Both the position numbers and the translations under genes were made by a program. Positions 1 through 6,900 of a stretch of 7,023 bases of DNA are shown here, piece after piece. The stretch spans positions 1-7,023 of the forward strand of contig ONOZ01000113.1 of NCBI GenBank assembly GCA_900319595.1, given 5' to 3'. The notes under the pieces are model-generated. The model made no database searches and was not told the DNA's origin. It saw nothing but the letters and a program-made list of their open reading frames with translations. Source of the stretch: an uncultured Bacteroidales bacterium. Lineage in GTDB: Bacteria; Bacteroidota; Bacteroidia; Bacteroidales; P3. Every line of letters begins with the position of its first letter. Positions within the stretch are counted from its first letter, which is position 1.

Positions 1-173
1 ACAAGGTAACAATAGAGGGCAAAGGTGAAATAACGATTACTAATAGTTTAGGACAGGTTGTAAAAGAAATAAAAGATAACAACTTATATAGAACACTTAA
101 TATAAAAGACTTTGAAAGAGGAGTGTATTATATTAAGGTAGGCAACACAACGCAAAAATTAGTTGTGGAATAA
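1..173 (+). CDS. C-terminal end of a T9SS-secreted protein (type A sorting domain), 5' truncated
   Basis: Only the last 56 residues are in the window. The reading frame starts at base 3 and ends with TAA at 171-173. The fragment has the pattern of a type IX secretion C-terminal sorting domain: a beta-strand with ITITNSLGQVV, then a short loop with NNLYRTLNI, then the characteristic FERGVYYIKV strand and a final QKLVVE. In that family this domain directs a protein exported by Sec across the outer membrane, where it is usually cleaved off as the cargo is released or anchored at the surface. The functional part of the protein lies upstream of the window, so its activity cannot be stated. A hairpin terminator follows 27 bases after the stop, and the next gene is convergent. 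Family assignment of the tail is fairly secure; the identity of the cargo is unknown. Confidence 0.85.
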   Translation, partial: KVTIEGKGEITITNSLGQVVKEIKDNNLYRTLNIKDFERGVYYIKVGNTTQKLVVE

Positions 174-200
174 ACGAAAACTATAATATCATATAAATTT

Positions 201-233
201 AGTGGTGAAAAGATTGCTTCTCACCACTTTTTT
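201..233 (+). terminator. Rho-independent terminator of the T9SS cargo gene
   Basis: The arms AGTGGTGAAAAG (201-212) and CTTCTCACCACT (217-228) pair over 12 positions with one A-C mismatch. They enclose a 4-base loop (ATTG) and are followed directly by a run of T (229-233). The position just after the stop codon at 173 fits termination of the + strand gene. On the opposite strand the stem is followed by AAATTTATAT, a poor U-tract, so bidirectional use for the convergent Nfn-type gene (stop at 278) is possible but weaker. Confidence 0.8.
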
Positions 234-277
234 GATTTATTTAGTTTTATTAAATCTTTAATACTTTTACATTTGGA

Positions 278-2632
278 CTAATTCTTACTTAACTCGGCGT
301 CCATATTCAGAGCAGCCTTTCTACCATCTCCCATTGCTAAGATAACCGTTGCACCTCCTCTAACAATATCACCTCCAGCGTAAATGCCTTTGTGTGAAGA
401 TTGCATTTGTTCATTGACAACTATTGTATTCTTTCTGCCCAATTCCAAACCTTTTATTGATTGTGGTACAATAGGATTTGGAGAAACACCAACAGCAACA
501 ACAACTTGATCAACGTCCAAAGTAACCGTTTTACCTTCCACAGCAACAGGACTTCTCCTTCCGCTTGCGTCCGGCTCACCAAGTTCCATAACTTGTAAAA
601 TCGCTTGTTTTACTGCACCTTTTTCATCTGCAATGTATTCTATTGGGTTATGCAAAGTAAGGAATTTGATACCCTCTTCTTTAGCATGCTTAACCTCTTC
701 CAAACGAGCAGGCATTTCTGCCTCACTTCTTCTATATACTAATGTAACATCTGCACCTAAACGCTTAGCAGTACGACACGAATCCATAGCCGTATTACCT
801 CCGCCGACCACAAGTACATTTTTTGCGTTGTTTATAGGAGTGTCTGTTGTAGGATTAGCGGCGTCCATAAGATTTACACGAGTCAAGTATTCATTTGAAG
901 ACATTATGTTAAGGGCATTTTCTCCTGGTATATTCATAAAGTTTGGTAGTCCAGCACCAGAGCCAACGAATATTCCCTTAAAGCCATCTGCCTCCAAGTC
1001 CTCAACTGTTATTGTCTTACCTACAATACAATCTGTTTGGAAATGAACACCTAATTTCTTTAAATTATCAATTTCTACATCTACTATTGCATTAGGCAAA
1101 CGAAATTCAGGAATACCATATTTCAATACACCACCAATTTCATGCAGTGCCTCAAAAACATATACATCATAGCCTTTTTTTATCATATCTCCAGCAAAAG
1201 ACAATCCAGAAGGACCACTTCCAACCACTGCAACTTTAATTCCTTTTGGAGTCTCCTTATTTGGTAAAGATATATTGCCACTTTCTCTTTCGTAGTCAGC
1301 AGCAAAACGCTCTAAATAGCCAATAGCAACGGGTTCTGATTTCATTTTCAAATGAATACACTGAGCCTCACATTGTTTTTCTTGCGGACAAACTCTACCA
1401 CATACAGCAGGAAGAGCAGAAGTATTCTTTAAAACTTTTGCAGCAGCAAGAAACTGACCTCTTTCGATGTTTTTGATAAATGAAGGTATATTGATATTTA
1501 CAGGGCAACCATCAACACAAGAAGGTTTTGCACAATCCAAACAACGTTGAGCCTCACAAAGTGCTTGCTGTTTAGTAAGACCTTGATTAACCTCCTCTAA
1601 TCGAGTGTGTGAGCGGTATTGAGCATCTAATTCTGGCATAATAGCACGTTTGATTGCTGTACGCTGAGGATTTTTCATCTTTTGACGTAACTCTTTTCTC
1701 CAATCGCTGTCCCTATTTATCAATTCTTCAATAGTTTCTTCGCTAGGGGTAACGTCCATTGTGATAGTATCTTTTTGTGTTGTTTGTTTGGTAGTTTCTT
1801 CTACTGAATTAAGGTGATTTTCAAACTTTTGCATTGCCTCTTTTTCCATTTCAGAGAAAGTTCCCATACGTTTGAACATCTCGTCCCAATCTACCTCGTG
1901 TCCATCAAACTCAGGACCATCTACACATACGAATTTTGTCTTGCCACCTATAGATAAACGACACGCACCGCACATACCTGTTCCATCAACCATGATAGTA
2001 TTTAATGAGACATCGGTAGGAATATTATATTTTTTTGTTAATAATGTGCAGAATTTCATCATAATGGGAGGACCAATTGCAAAGGCTTTATCAACGTGCT
2101 GAGCATTGATAAATTTCTCCATACCAACAGTTACAACTCCTTTTTCACCATAAGAACCATCGTCTGTCATTATGATAACTTCATCAGAAAATTTTCTGAC
2201 TTCGTCCTCTAAAATAATAAGGTCTTTACTTCTACCTGCTAAAACACTTAAAACTTTATTTCCTGCCTCTTTTAACGCTCTAATGATAGGTAACATTGGA
2301 GCCACTCCAACACCACCACCAGCACAAAGTACTGTTCCAAAATTTTCTATATGAGTTGGATTTCCCAAAGGACCTACAACGTCTGTAATATACTCTCCTT
2401 CATTTAATTGGCAAAGTTTTGCAGAGGATACTCCGACTTTTTGAACAACAAGAGTAATAGTACCTTTTTCAATATCTGCATCTGCAATAGTCAATGGTAT
2501 TCTCTCACCCTTATCTCCAATACGTAGGATAACGAAATTGCCTGCTTTTCTGCTTTTTGCAATCAAAGGAGCCTCAACTTCAAACAAGAAGACTTTTTCT
2601 GAAAACTGCTCCTTCTTTACAATTCTATTCAT
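278..2632 (-). CDS. Fused NfnA-NfnB type ferredoxin:NADP+ oxidoreductase (DHODB NAD-binding subunit / GltD-like fusion)
   Basis: This is a 784-residue cytoplasmic iron-sulfur flavoprotein. Residues 1 to about 260 form a ferredoxin-reductase-like module: the FAD loop RIPLTIAD (44-51), the nucleotide loop GGGVGVAP (105-112), and a [2Fe-2S] site with C221, C224, C236 and D216. After a polar linker (about 272-305) comes a GltD/NfnB-like module: eight cysteines (C364, C367, C372, C376, C411, C415, C421, C425), an FAD Rossmann motif GSGPSG (471-476), an NADP(H)-type motif GGGNTA (610-615) and the closing GGD motif (753-755). In the separate-subunit family, NfnAB couples NADH, NADPH and ferredoxin by flavin-based electron bifurcation. 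Such fusions are often annotated as a dihydroorotate dehydrogenase B NAD-binding subunit joined to glutamate synthase small subunit. No gltB or pyrD lies nearby, so I infer an Nfn role; bifurcation itself is not proven. The first ATG is chosen because the reductase fold begins within about ten residues of it. The aminotransferase gene lies 88 bases upstream on the same strand. Confidence 0.88.
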   Translation of the reverse strand: MNRIVKKEQFSEKVFLFEVEAPLIAKSRKAGNFVILRIGDKGERIPLTIADADIEKGTITLVVQKVGVSSAKLCQLNEGEYITDVVGPLGNPTHIENFGTVLCAGGGVGVAPMLPIIRALKEAGNKVLSVLAGRSKDLIILEDEVRKFSDEVIIMTDDGSYGEKGVVTVGMEKFINAQHVDKAFAIGPPIMMKFCTLLTKKYNIPTDVSLNTIMVDGTGMCGACRLSIGGKTKFVCVDGPEFDGHEVDWDEMFKRMGTFSEMEKEAMQKFENHLNSVEETTKQTTQKDTITMDVTPSEETIEELINRDSDWRKELRQKMKNPQRTAIKRAIMPELDAQYRSHTRLEEVNQGLTKQQALCEAQRCLDCAKPSCVDGCPVNINIPSFIKNIERGQFLAAAKVLKNTSALPAVCGRVCPQEKQCEAQCIHLKMKSEPVAIGYLERFAADYERESGNISLPNKETPKGIKVAVVGSGPSGLSFAGDMIKKGYDVYVFEALHEIGGVLKYGIPEFRLPNAIVDVEIDNLKKLGVHFQTDCIVGKTITVEDLEADGFKGIFVGSGAGLPNFMNIPGENALNIMSSNEYLTRVNLMDAANPTTDTPINNAKNVLVVGGGNTAMDSCRTAKRLGADVTLVYRRSEAEMPARLEEVKHAKEEGIKFLTLHNPIEYIADEKGAVKQAILQVMELGEPDASGRRSPVAVEGKTVTLDVDQVVVAVGVSPNPIVPQSIKGLELGRKNTIVVNEQMQSSHKGIYAGGDIVRGGATVILAMGDGRKAALNMDAELSKN

Positions 2633-2701
2633 TTCTTTTATCGATTATTATAATTGTTTGTTATATGTTGTCGTGTTGTGTTTTTCTGCTTTATTTGGTT
2701 G

Positions 2702-2735
2702 CAAAATTACGAATTTTTTATTAGACTGCATCAAA
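2702..2735 (-). promoter_or_regulatory. Predicted Bacteroidota-type promoter for the Nfn fusion gene
   Basis: Read on the - strand, TAATTTTG (2702-2709) matches the Bacteroidota -7 element TAnnTTTG. A TTTG (2732-2735) lies 22 bases upstream as a candidate -33 element, near the long end of the usual spacing. An A-rich tract sits between them. The -33 element falls inside the last codons of the upstream aminotransferase gene. Transcription would start about 60-65 bases before the ATG. Readthrough from the aminotransferase gene is also possible, since no terminator hairpin is visible in the 88-base gap. The motif match is seen directly; promoter activity is inferred. Confidence 0.5.
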
Positions 2736-3929
2736 AGCTCGCAATATTCTATTGATACTTTCTTTGATTTCTGATTTTGTTATAGTTAAAGGTGGTTTGA
2801 TGCTAATTGCATTAGGATTAAACAAATGAGTGCCTGTAATTATTCCATGATTAAAGCAAGATATAAGAATTTTTTGCCAATCTACACCTTCATTCAGATA
2901 AATTGCATTGAAAAGCCCTATTCCTTCAATTCTGTTTATATGTTTATGTTTTAGTTCTTTACGATAAATTTCGCCTTTTTCTTGTATTGTTAGGTTTTCG
3001 TCTATATTATTTTTATTTTCAAGTATATCTACAACACAATTCAGTTGTGCCAGTCCAGCAGCCAAACTTACAGGATTACCACCTTGTGTTGTTGCATGTC
3101 CAATAAGTGGATGGTGATTGTTCAAAGCGTTCATGATTTCTTCTTTGCCAATAAACGCTCCCAAAGGCAGACCTCCTCCCATCGCTTTTGCAATACATAA
3201 AATATCGGGTTCAAAATCAAATTGTTCAAAAGCAAATAATGTTCCTGTGCGTCCAAATCCAGTCTGAATTTCATCTAATATCAAAATCGCACCTACTTCA
3301 TTGCAACGCTTGCGAAGTTTTTTTAGATAATCATTTTTAGGCATTTGCACACCTTCTCCAACAGGTATGGTTTCTACTACCACACAGCAAGTGTTTTCAT
3401 CAATTTTCTGTAAATCATCTTCATAATTAAACTTTATGAAATCCACACATGGCAATAAAGGTTGAAAGTCTTTTCTAAATTTTTCATCGCTTAGCATAGA
3501 CACACAGCCCAATGTAGCACCATGATAGGAGTTTGTAAAGTTTATTATCTTTTCTCTATGATTGTAAAGTTTTGCTGCTTTTATTGCTCCTTCAATTGCT
3601 TCGCAGCCCGTATTGACATAAAATATTTGTGTAAGATTGTGGGGCAACAGTTCTTTAATTCTCAATGCGTAATCCATTTGTGGTTTTTGTATAAACTCTC
3701 CATATACCATTATGTGCAAATAGTCCTCGCATTGTTTTTTTATTGCTTCAATTATTTTGGGGTTCTTGTGTCCTGTATTATCAACACAAATCCCCGATAA
3801 CATATCTATATATTTTTTGCCGTGTGTATCTGTAACCCAAATGCCTTCAGCGGTTTGTGGTTCTATAACTATTGGGTCTAATTCGTTTATTTGAGCAACG
3901 TTTCTTCTAAAATCTTCAAGTTTTATCAT
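2721..3929 (-). CDS. Class III PLP-dependent aminotransferase (acetylornithine/ornithine/4-aminobutyrate aminotransferase family)
   Basis: The 402-residue protein is a full-length fold-type I aminotransferase that should use pyridoxal phosphate in the cytoplasm to move an amino group to a keto acid such as 2-oxoglutarate. Visible landmarks in order are the N-terminal GKKYIDMLSGI strand (37-47), the phosphate-binding loop NTGCE (106-110), the ring-stacking SYHGA (134-138), the D219 of ILDEIQTGFGRTG that contacts the pyridine nitrogen, the Schiff-base lysine K248 in IAKAMGGGLPLGAF, and HATTQGGNP (278-286), which supplies a phosphate contact from the partner subunit. The usual (N/S)(S/T)G(T/A/S)EA loop has Cys at residue 109. 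Substrate cannot be read from sequence. The neighbours are not arginine, lysine or GABA genes, so argD or gabT would be a guess. It starts with ATG and no clear Shine-Dalgarno sequence, about 20 bases after a predicted transcription start, and may be co-transcribed with the downstream Nfn fusion. Confidence 0.9.
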   Translation of the reverse strand: MIKLEDFRRNVAQINELDPIVIEPQTAEGIWVTDTHGKKYIDMLSGICVDNTGHKNPKIIEAIKKQCEDYLHIMVYGEFIQKPQMDYALRIKELLPHNLTQIFYVNTGCEAIEGAIKAAKLYNHREKIINFTNSYHGATLGCVSMLSDEKFRKDFQPLLPCVDFIKFNYEDDLQKIDENTCCVVVETIPVGEGVQMPKNDYLKKLRKRCNEVGAILILDEIQTGFGRTGTLFAFEQFDFEPDILCIAKAMGGGLPLGAFIGKEEIMNALNNHHPLIGHATTQGGNPVSLAAGLAQLNCVVDILENKNNIDENLTIQEKGEIYRKELKHKHINRIEGIGLFNAIYLNEGVDWQKILISCFNHGIITGTHLFNPNAISIKPPLTITKSEIKESINRILRAFDAV

Positions 3930-3952
3930 TATTGCAGACTTTTCTATTTCTG

Positions 3953-3981
3953 CAAAATTACAACTTTTTTAAGATAATCAA
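3953..3981 (-). promoter_or_regulatory. Predicted Bacteroidota-type promoter for the aminotransferase gene
   Basis: On the - strand TAATTTTG (3953-3960) matches TAnnTTTG, with TTG (3979-3981) 18 bases upstream as the -33 element, a normal spacing for this phylum. The intervening segment contains a run of six A. The expected start of transcription is near 3947, giving a leader of roughly 20 bases before the ATG at 3929. The core is almost the same as the promoter predicted for the Nfn fusion gene, sharing GTAATTTTGC preceded by an A tract. Confidence 0.6.
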
Positions 3982-4003
3982 CTTATAATTCAAACAAATT
4001 TTG

Positions 4004-4011
4004 TATCTTTG
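4004..4011 (+). promoter_or_regulatory. Predicted -7 element of the leuS promoter
   Basis: TATCTTTG followed by CA is a very good match to the Bacteroidota -7 consensus TAnnTTTG. No convincing TTTG or TTG lies at the expected -33 distance (around 3980-3985), so recognition would rest mainly on the -7 box. Transcription would begin near 4017 and leave a leader of about 50 bases, too short for a T-box or a leucine attenuator. The region in front of it overlaps the -33 element of the divergent aminotransferase promoter. Confidence 0.6.
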
Positions 4012-4069
4012 CAAACTTAATCAAATTTTGTTATAGTTGGGCAAATATAAAAATAAGATAAAATAGAGT

Positions 4070-6862
4070 ATGGCAGAGTATAATTTTAATAATATTGAAC
4101 AAAAATGGCAAAAGTATTGGCAAGATAACCAAACTTTCAGTGTTACAGAGGACGAAAATAAACAAAAATTCTATGTATTAGATATGTTTCCTTATCCATC
4201 TGGTGCTGGTTTGCATGTTGGGCATCCTTTGGGATATATTGCCTCAGATATTTTTGCACGATTCAAACGTTTGAAAGGTTTTAACGTACTTCACCCAATG
4301 GGGTTTGATGCTTACGGATTACCTGCCGAACAATATGCAATACAAACAGGACAACACCCTGCCATTACCACAGAAACAAATATCAAACGCTATAAGGAAC
4401 AACTCACAAAGATTGGTTTGTCATATGATTGGCAAAGAGAGGTACGTACTTGCGACAAAGATTATTACAAATGGACACAATGGACGTTTATTCAGTTATT
4501 TAATTCCTATTACGACAAAGATGAGGATAAGGCGATGCCTATTGCAAACCTTATAAAAAAATTTGAAGAAAATGGAACGCAGAATCTGAATGCTATTCAC
4601 TCAAAACAATTTAATTTTACCGCAGAACAATGGAATAATCACACTGAAAAAGAAAAATCAGATGTGTTGATGAATTATCGTTTGGCGTATTTGTCTGAAT
4701 CTATGGTCAATTGGTGTAAAGAATTAGGTACCGTGCTGGCAAATGATGAAGTTGTGAATGGCGTAAGTGTTAGAGGAGGCTATCCCGTTGAAAGAAAACC
4801 TATGCAACAATGGTCGTTAAGAATTACGGCTTACGCAGAAAGATTGCTTAATGGACTGGATAATTTGCAATGGTCAGATAGTATCAAGGAGATTCAAAGA
4901 TATTGGATAGGCAAGTCAAAAGGCTGTGTCGTCAATTTTCGTTTAGCGAACGAGGATAACGATTTAGTAGAAGTCTTTACAACACGTGCAGATACCATTT
5001 TTGGAGTTACGTTTATGGTATTATCACCTGAGCATCCATTGGTGGAAAAGATTACAACAAAGAATTATGAAATAGAGGTAAAACGTTATATTGAGGCAGC
5101 GAAAAACAAATCTGAATTAGAAAGAACTGCGGAAACAAAAATAGTATCGGGTACATTTACTGGCGGTTACGCAATCAATCCATTAACAAATAAGCAAATT
5201 CCGGTTTATATTAGTGACTATGTACTTATGGGTTATGGTACGGGAGCGATTATGGCTGTCCCTGCTCATGATTCAAGGGATTTTGCTTTTGCTAAACGTT
5301 TTATGTTACCTATTGTGCAGGTTGTTTTACCTGAGGGAGAAGAAGAGGGGAATACTTACACATGGAAAGAAAGCAAAGACTCAAAAAGTGGCAAAATGAT
5401 TCACTCAGGTTTCCTTAACAACTTAGATGTGAAAGATGCTATAAGTAAAGCCATAGATTATATAGAAGAAAACAATTTGGGTTACGCAACAACTAATTAT
5501 CGTTTAAGAGATGCCATATTTTCTCGTCAAAGATATTGGGGCGAACCGTTCCCTGTGTATTACAAAGATGGTATCCCTCACATTTTAGACGAAAAAGATT
5601 TGCCGTTGTTGTTACCTGAGGTGGATAAATTCTTACCTACCGAAAGTGGAGAGCCTCCTTTGGCACGTGCAATGAATTGGCAGACAAAAGACGGTTATCC
5701 TTACGAGACAAATACTATGCCTGGTTTTGCTGGCTCCAATGCTTATTCAATTCGTTATATGGACCCGAATAATAATGAGGCACTTGTGGGTAAAAAAGCA
5801 AATGAATATTGGCAGAATGTAGATTTATATGTTGGTGGTAGCGAACATGCGACAGGGCATTTGTTATATTCTCGTTTTATTACTAAGTTTTTATTTGATA
5901 TTGGTGCTGTTTGCAAAGATGAACCTTATGAGCGTTTGGTTAATCAGGGAATGATTCAAGGCAAAAGTTCTTTTGTCTATCGCGTGAAGGGTGAAAACAA
6001 ATATGTGTCTTATAATCTTAAAGATGAGTACGAAACAGACCCAATTCATATAGATATTTCTTTGGTTGAAAATGGCAATGAAGTAAATATAGAGGGTTTG
6101 CGGCAATGGAGAGAGGAGTTTAAGGATGCTGAATTCATACTTGAAGAAGGTAAATATATATGTGGCTTGGAGGTTGAGAAGATGAGCAAAAGTCTTTACA
6201 ATGTCATCAATCCAGATTCATTAGTTGAAAAATATGGAGCCGATACTTTGCGTTTGTATGAGATGTTTTTGGGTCCAATTGAGCAATCTAAACCTTGGGA
6301 CGTACAAGGAATAGAAGGCGTTTTCAGATTTATAAAAAAGTTTTGGCGACTATATTGTAACGAAGATGGACTTTGCCTTACAGATGAGAAAGCCGACCAT
6401 GAGGAAATGAAGATTCTTCACCGCACTATCAAAAAAATTGAGGACGATATTGAAAGATTTTCTCTAAATACTTGTGTTTCGGAGTTTATGATTATAACTA
6501 ACTTCCTTACAGACAAGAAATGCCACAAAAAAGATATACTTGAACCGCTTTGTATTTTAATTTCGCCGTTTGCACCGCATATTGCAGAAGAGTTATGGCA
6601 GATGTTAGGTCATAATTCTACAATATCGTTTGCTCAATACCCAATATTTGACGCTAAAATGTTAGTTGATACGGATTATAAGTATCCTATTTCCATCAAT
6701 GGCAAGACGCGTGCTTTTGTTAGCTATCCTTTGGACAAAGAAGTTAGTGAAATTGAAAGTGAAGTGGTAACTTTGCCTGAATTACAGCAACATTTGGAGG
6801 GTAAAACGATAAATAAGATTATTTTTGTAAAAGGAAAAATTATCAATATAGTTGCAAAATAG
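4070..6862 (+). CDS. leuS: Leucyl-tRNA synthetase (class I)
   Basis: The 930-residue enzyme charges tRNA-Leu with leucine using ATP, and hydrolyses mischarged products in its editing domain. The HIGH signature appears as HVGHP (49-53) and the KMSKS signature as KMSKS (704-708). The CP1 editing domain, about residues 283-480, shows the threonine-rich TTRADT (304-309) and GYGTGAIMAVPAHDSRD (388-404), whose final Asp (D404) aligns with the editing Asp known from E. coli LeuRS. GGSEHATGHLLYSRF (589-603) belongs to the catalytic core, and an anticodon-binding helical domain and a small C-terminal domain (about 868-930) follow. It is about 70 residues longer than the E. coli enzyme. Much of the excess is an insertion at about 149-203, and a CxxC zinc-site pair is missing near 231-237; the enlarged segment before KMSKS (about 628-700) resembles what I recall of Bacteroides LeuRS. 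ATG at 4070 is used because the conserved YNFNNIEQKWQKYW start follows directly; no clear Shine-Dalgarno sequence precedes it. Confidence 0.98.
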   Translation: MAEYNFNNIEQKWQKYWQDNQTFSVTEDENKQKFYVLDMFPYPSGAGLHVGHPLGYIASDIFARFKRLKGFNVLHPMGFDAYGLPAEQYAIQTGQHPAITTETNIKRYKEQLTKIGLSYDWQREVRTCDKDYYKWTQWTFIQLFNSYYDKDEDKAMPIANLIKKFEENGTQNLNAIHSKQFNFTAEQWNNHTEKEKSDVLMNYRLAYLSESMVNWCKELGTVLANDEVVNGVSVRGGYPVERKPMQQWSLRITAYAERLLNGLDNLQWSDSIKEIQRYWIGKSKGCVVNFRLANEDNDLVEVFTTRADTIFGVTFMVLSPEHPLVEKITTKNYEIEVKRYIEAAKNKSELERTAETKIVSGTFTGGYAINPLTNKQIPVYISDYVLMGYGTGAIMAVPAHDSRDFAFAKRFMLPIVQVVLPEGEEEGNTYTWKESKDSKSGKMIHSGFLNNLDVKDAISKAIDYIEENNLGYATTNYRLRDAIFSRQRYWGEPFPVYYKDGIPHILDEKDLPLLLPEVDKFLPTESGEPPLARAMNWQTKDGYPYETNTMPGFAGSNAYSIRYMDPNNNEALVGKKANEYWQNVDLYVGGSEHATGHLLYSRFITKFLFDIGAVCKDEPYERLVNQGMIQGKSSFVYRVKGENKYVSYNLKDEYETDPIHIDISLVENGNEVNIEGLRQWREEFKDAEFILEEGKYICGLEVEKMSKSLYNVINPDSLVEKYGADTLRLYEMFLGPIEQSKPWDVQGIEGVFRFIKKFWRLYCNEDGLCLTDEKADHEEMKILHRTIKKIEDDIERFSLNTCVSEFMIITNFLTDKKCHKKDILEPLCILISPFAPHIAEELWQMLGHNSTISFAQYPIFDAKMLVDTDYKYPISINGKTRAFVSYPLDKEVSEIESEVVTLPELQQHLEGKTINKIIFVKGKIINIVAK

Positions 6863-6900
6863 TTATGTTGTTATAATTATTTTGCCTTTGATTGTTTGGC

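Noticed and set aside
248..263. Near-perfect inverted repeat TATTAAA-TC-TTTAATA downstream of the Nfn fusion stop
   Set aside because: Arms are all A/T with a 2-base centre, too weak to act as a terminator hairpin, and no T run follows on the - strand.
633..1046. Long open frame on the + strand opposite the Nfn fusion gene, and shorter ones at 1872-2102 and 2172-2354
   Set aside because: They lie antisense to a gene with strong motif support, their translations show no recognisable domain, and they are explained as mirror frames of that gene.
3522..3800. Open frame on the + strand opposite the aminotransferase gene, rich in Cys, Phe and Tyr
   Set aside because: Composition resembles the reverse complement of the sense gene, not a real membrane protein. 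No promoter or start context supports it.
4012..4069. Possible leucine-responsive leader (T-box or attenuator) before leuS
   Set aside because: The predicted leader is only about 50 bases, with no leucine-codon peptide, T-box sequence or terminator hairpin.
5891..6106. Short - strand open frame inside leuS
   Set aside because: It is fully contained in the conserved leuS coding region and has no recognisable features.
6863..6900. Terminator between the convergent leuS and HI0933-family genes
   Set aside because: The only pairing is a 3-base GCC/GGC stem around an 11-base loop plus a short AT palindrome; this is not enough to call a terminator on either strand.
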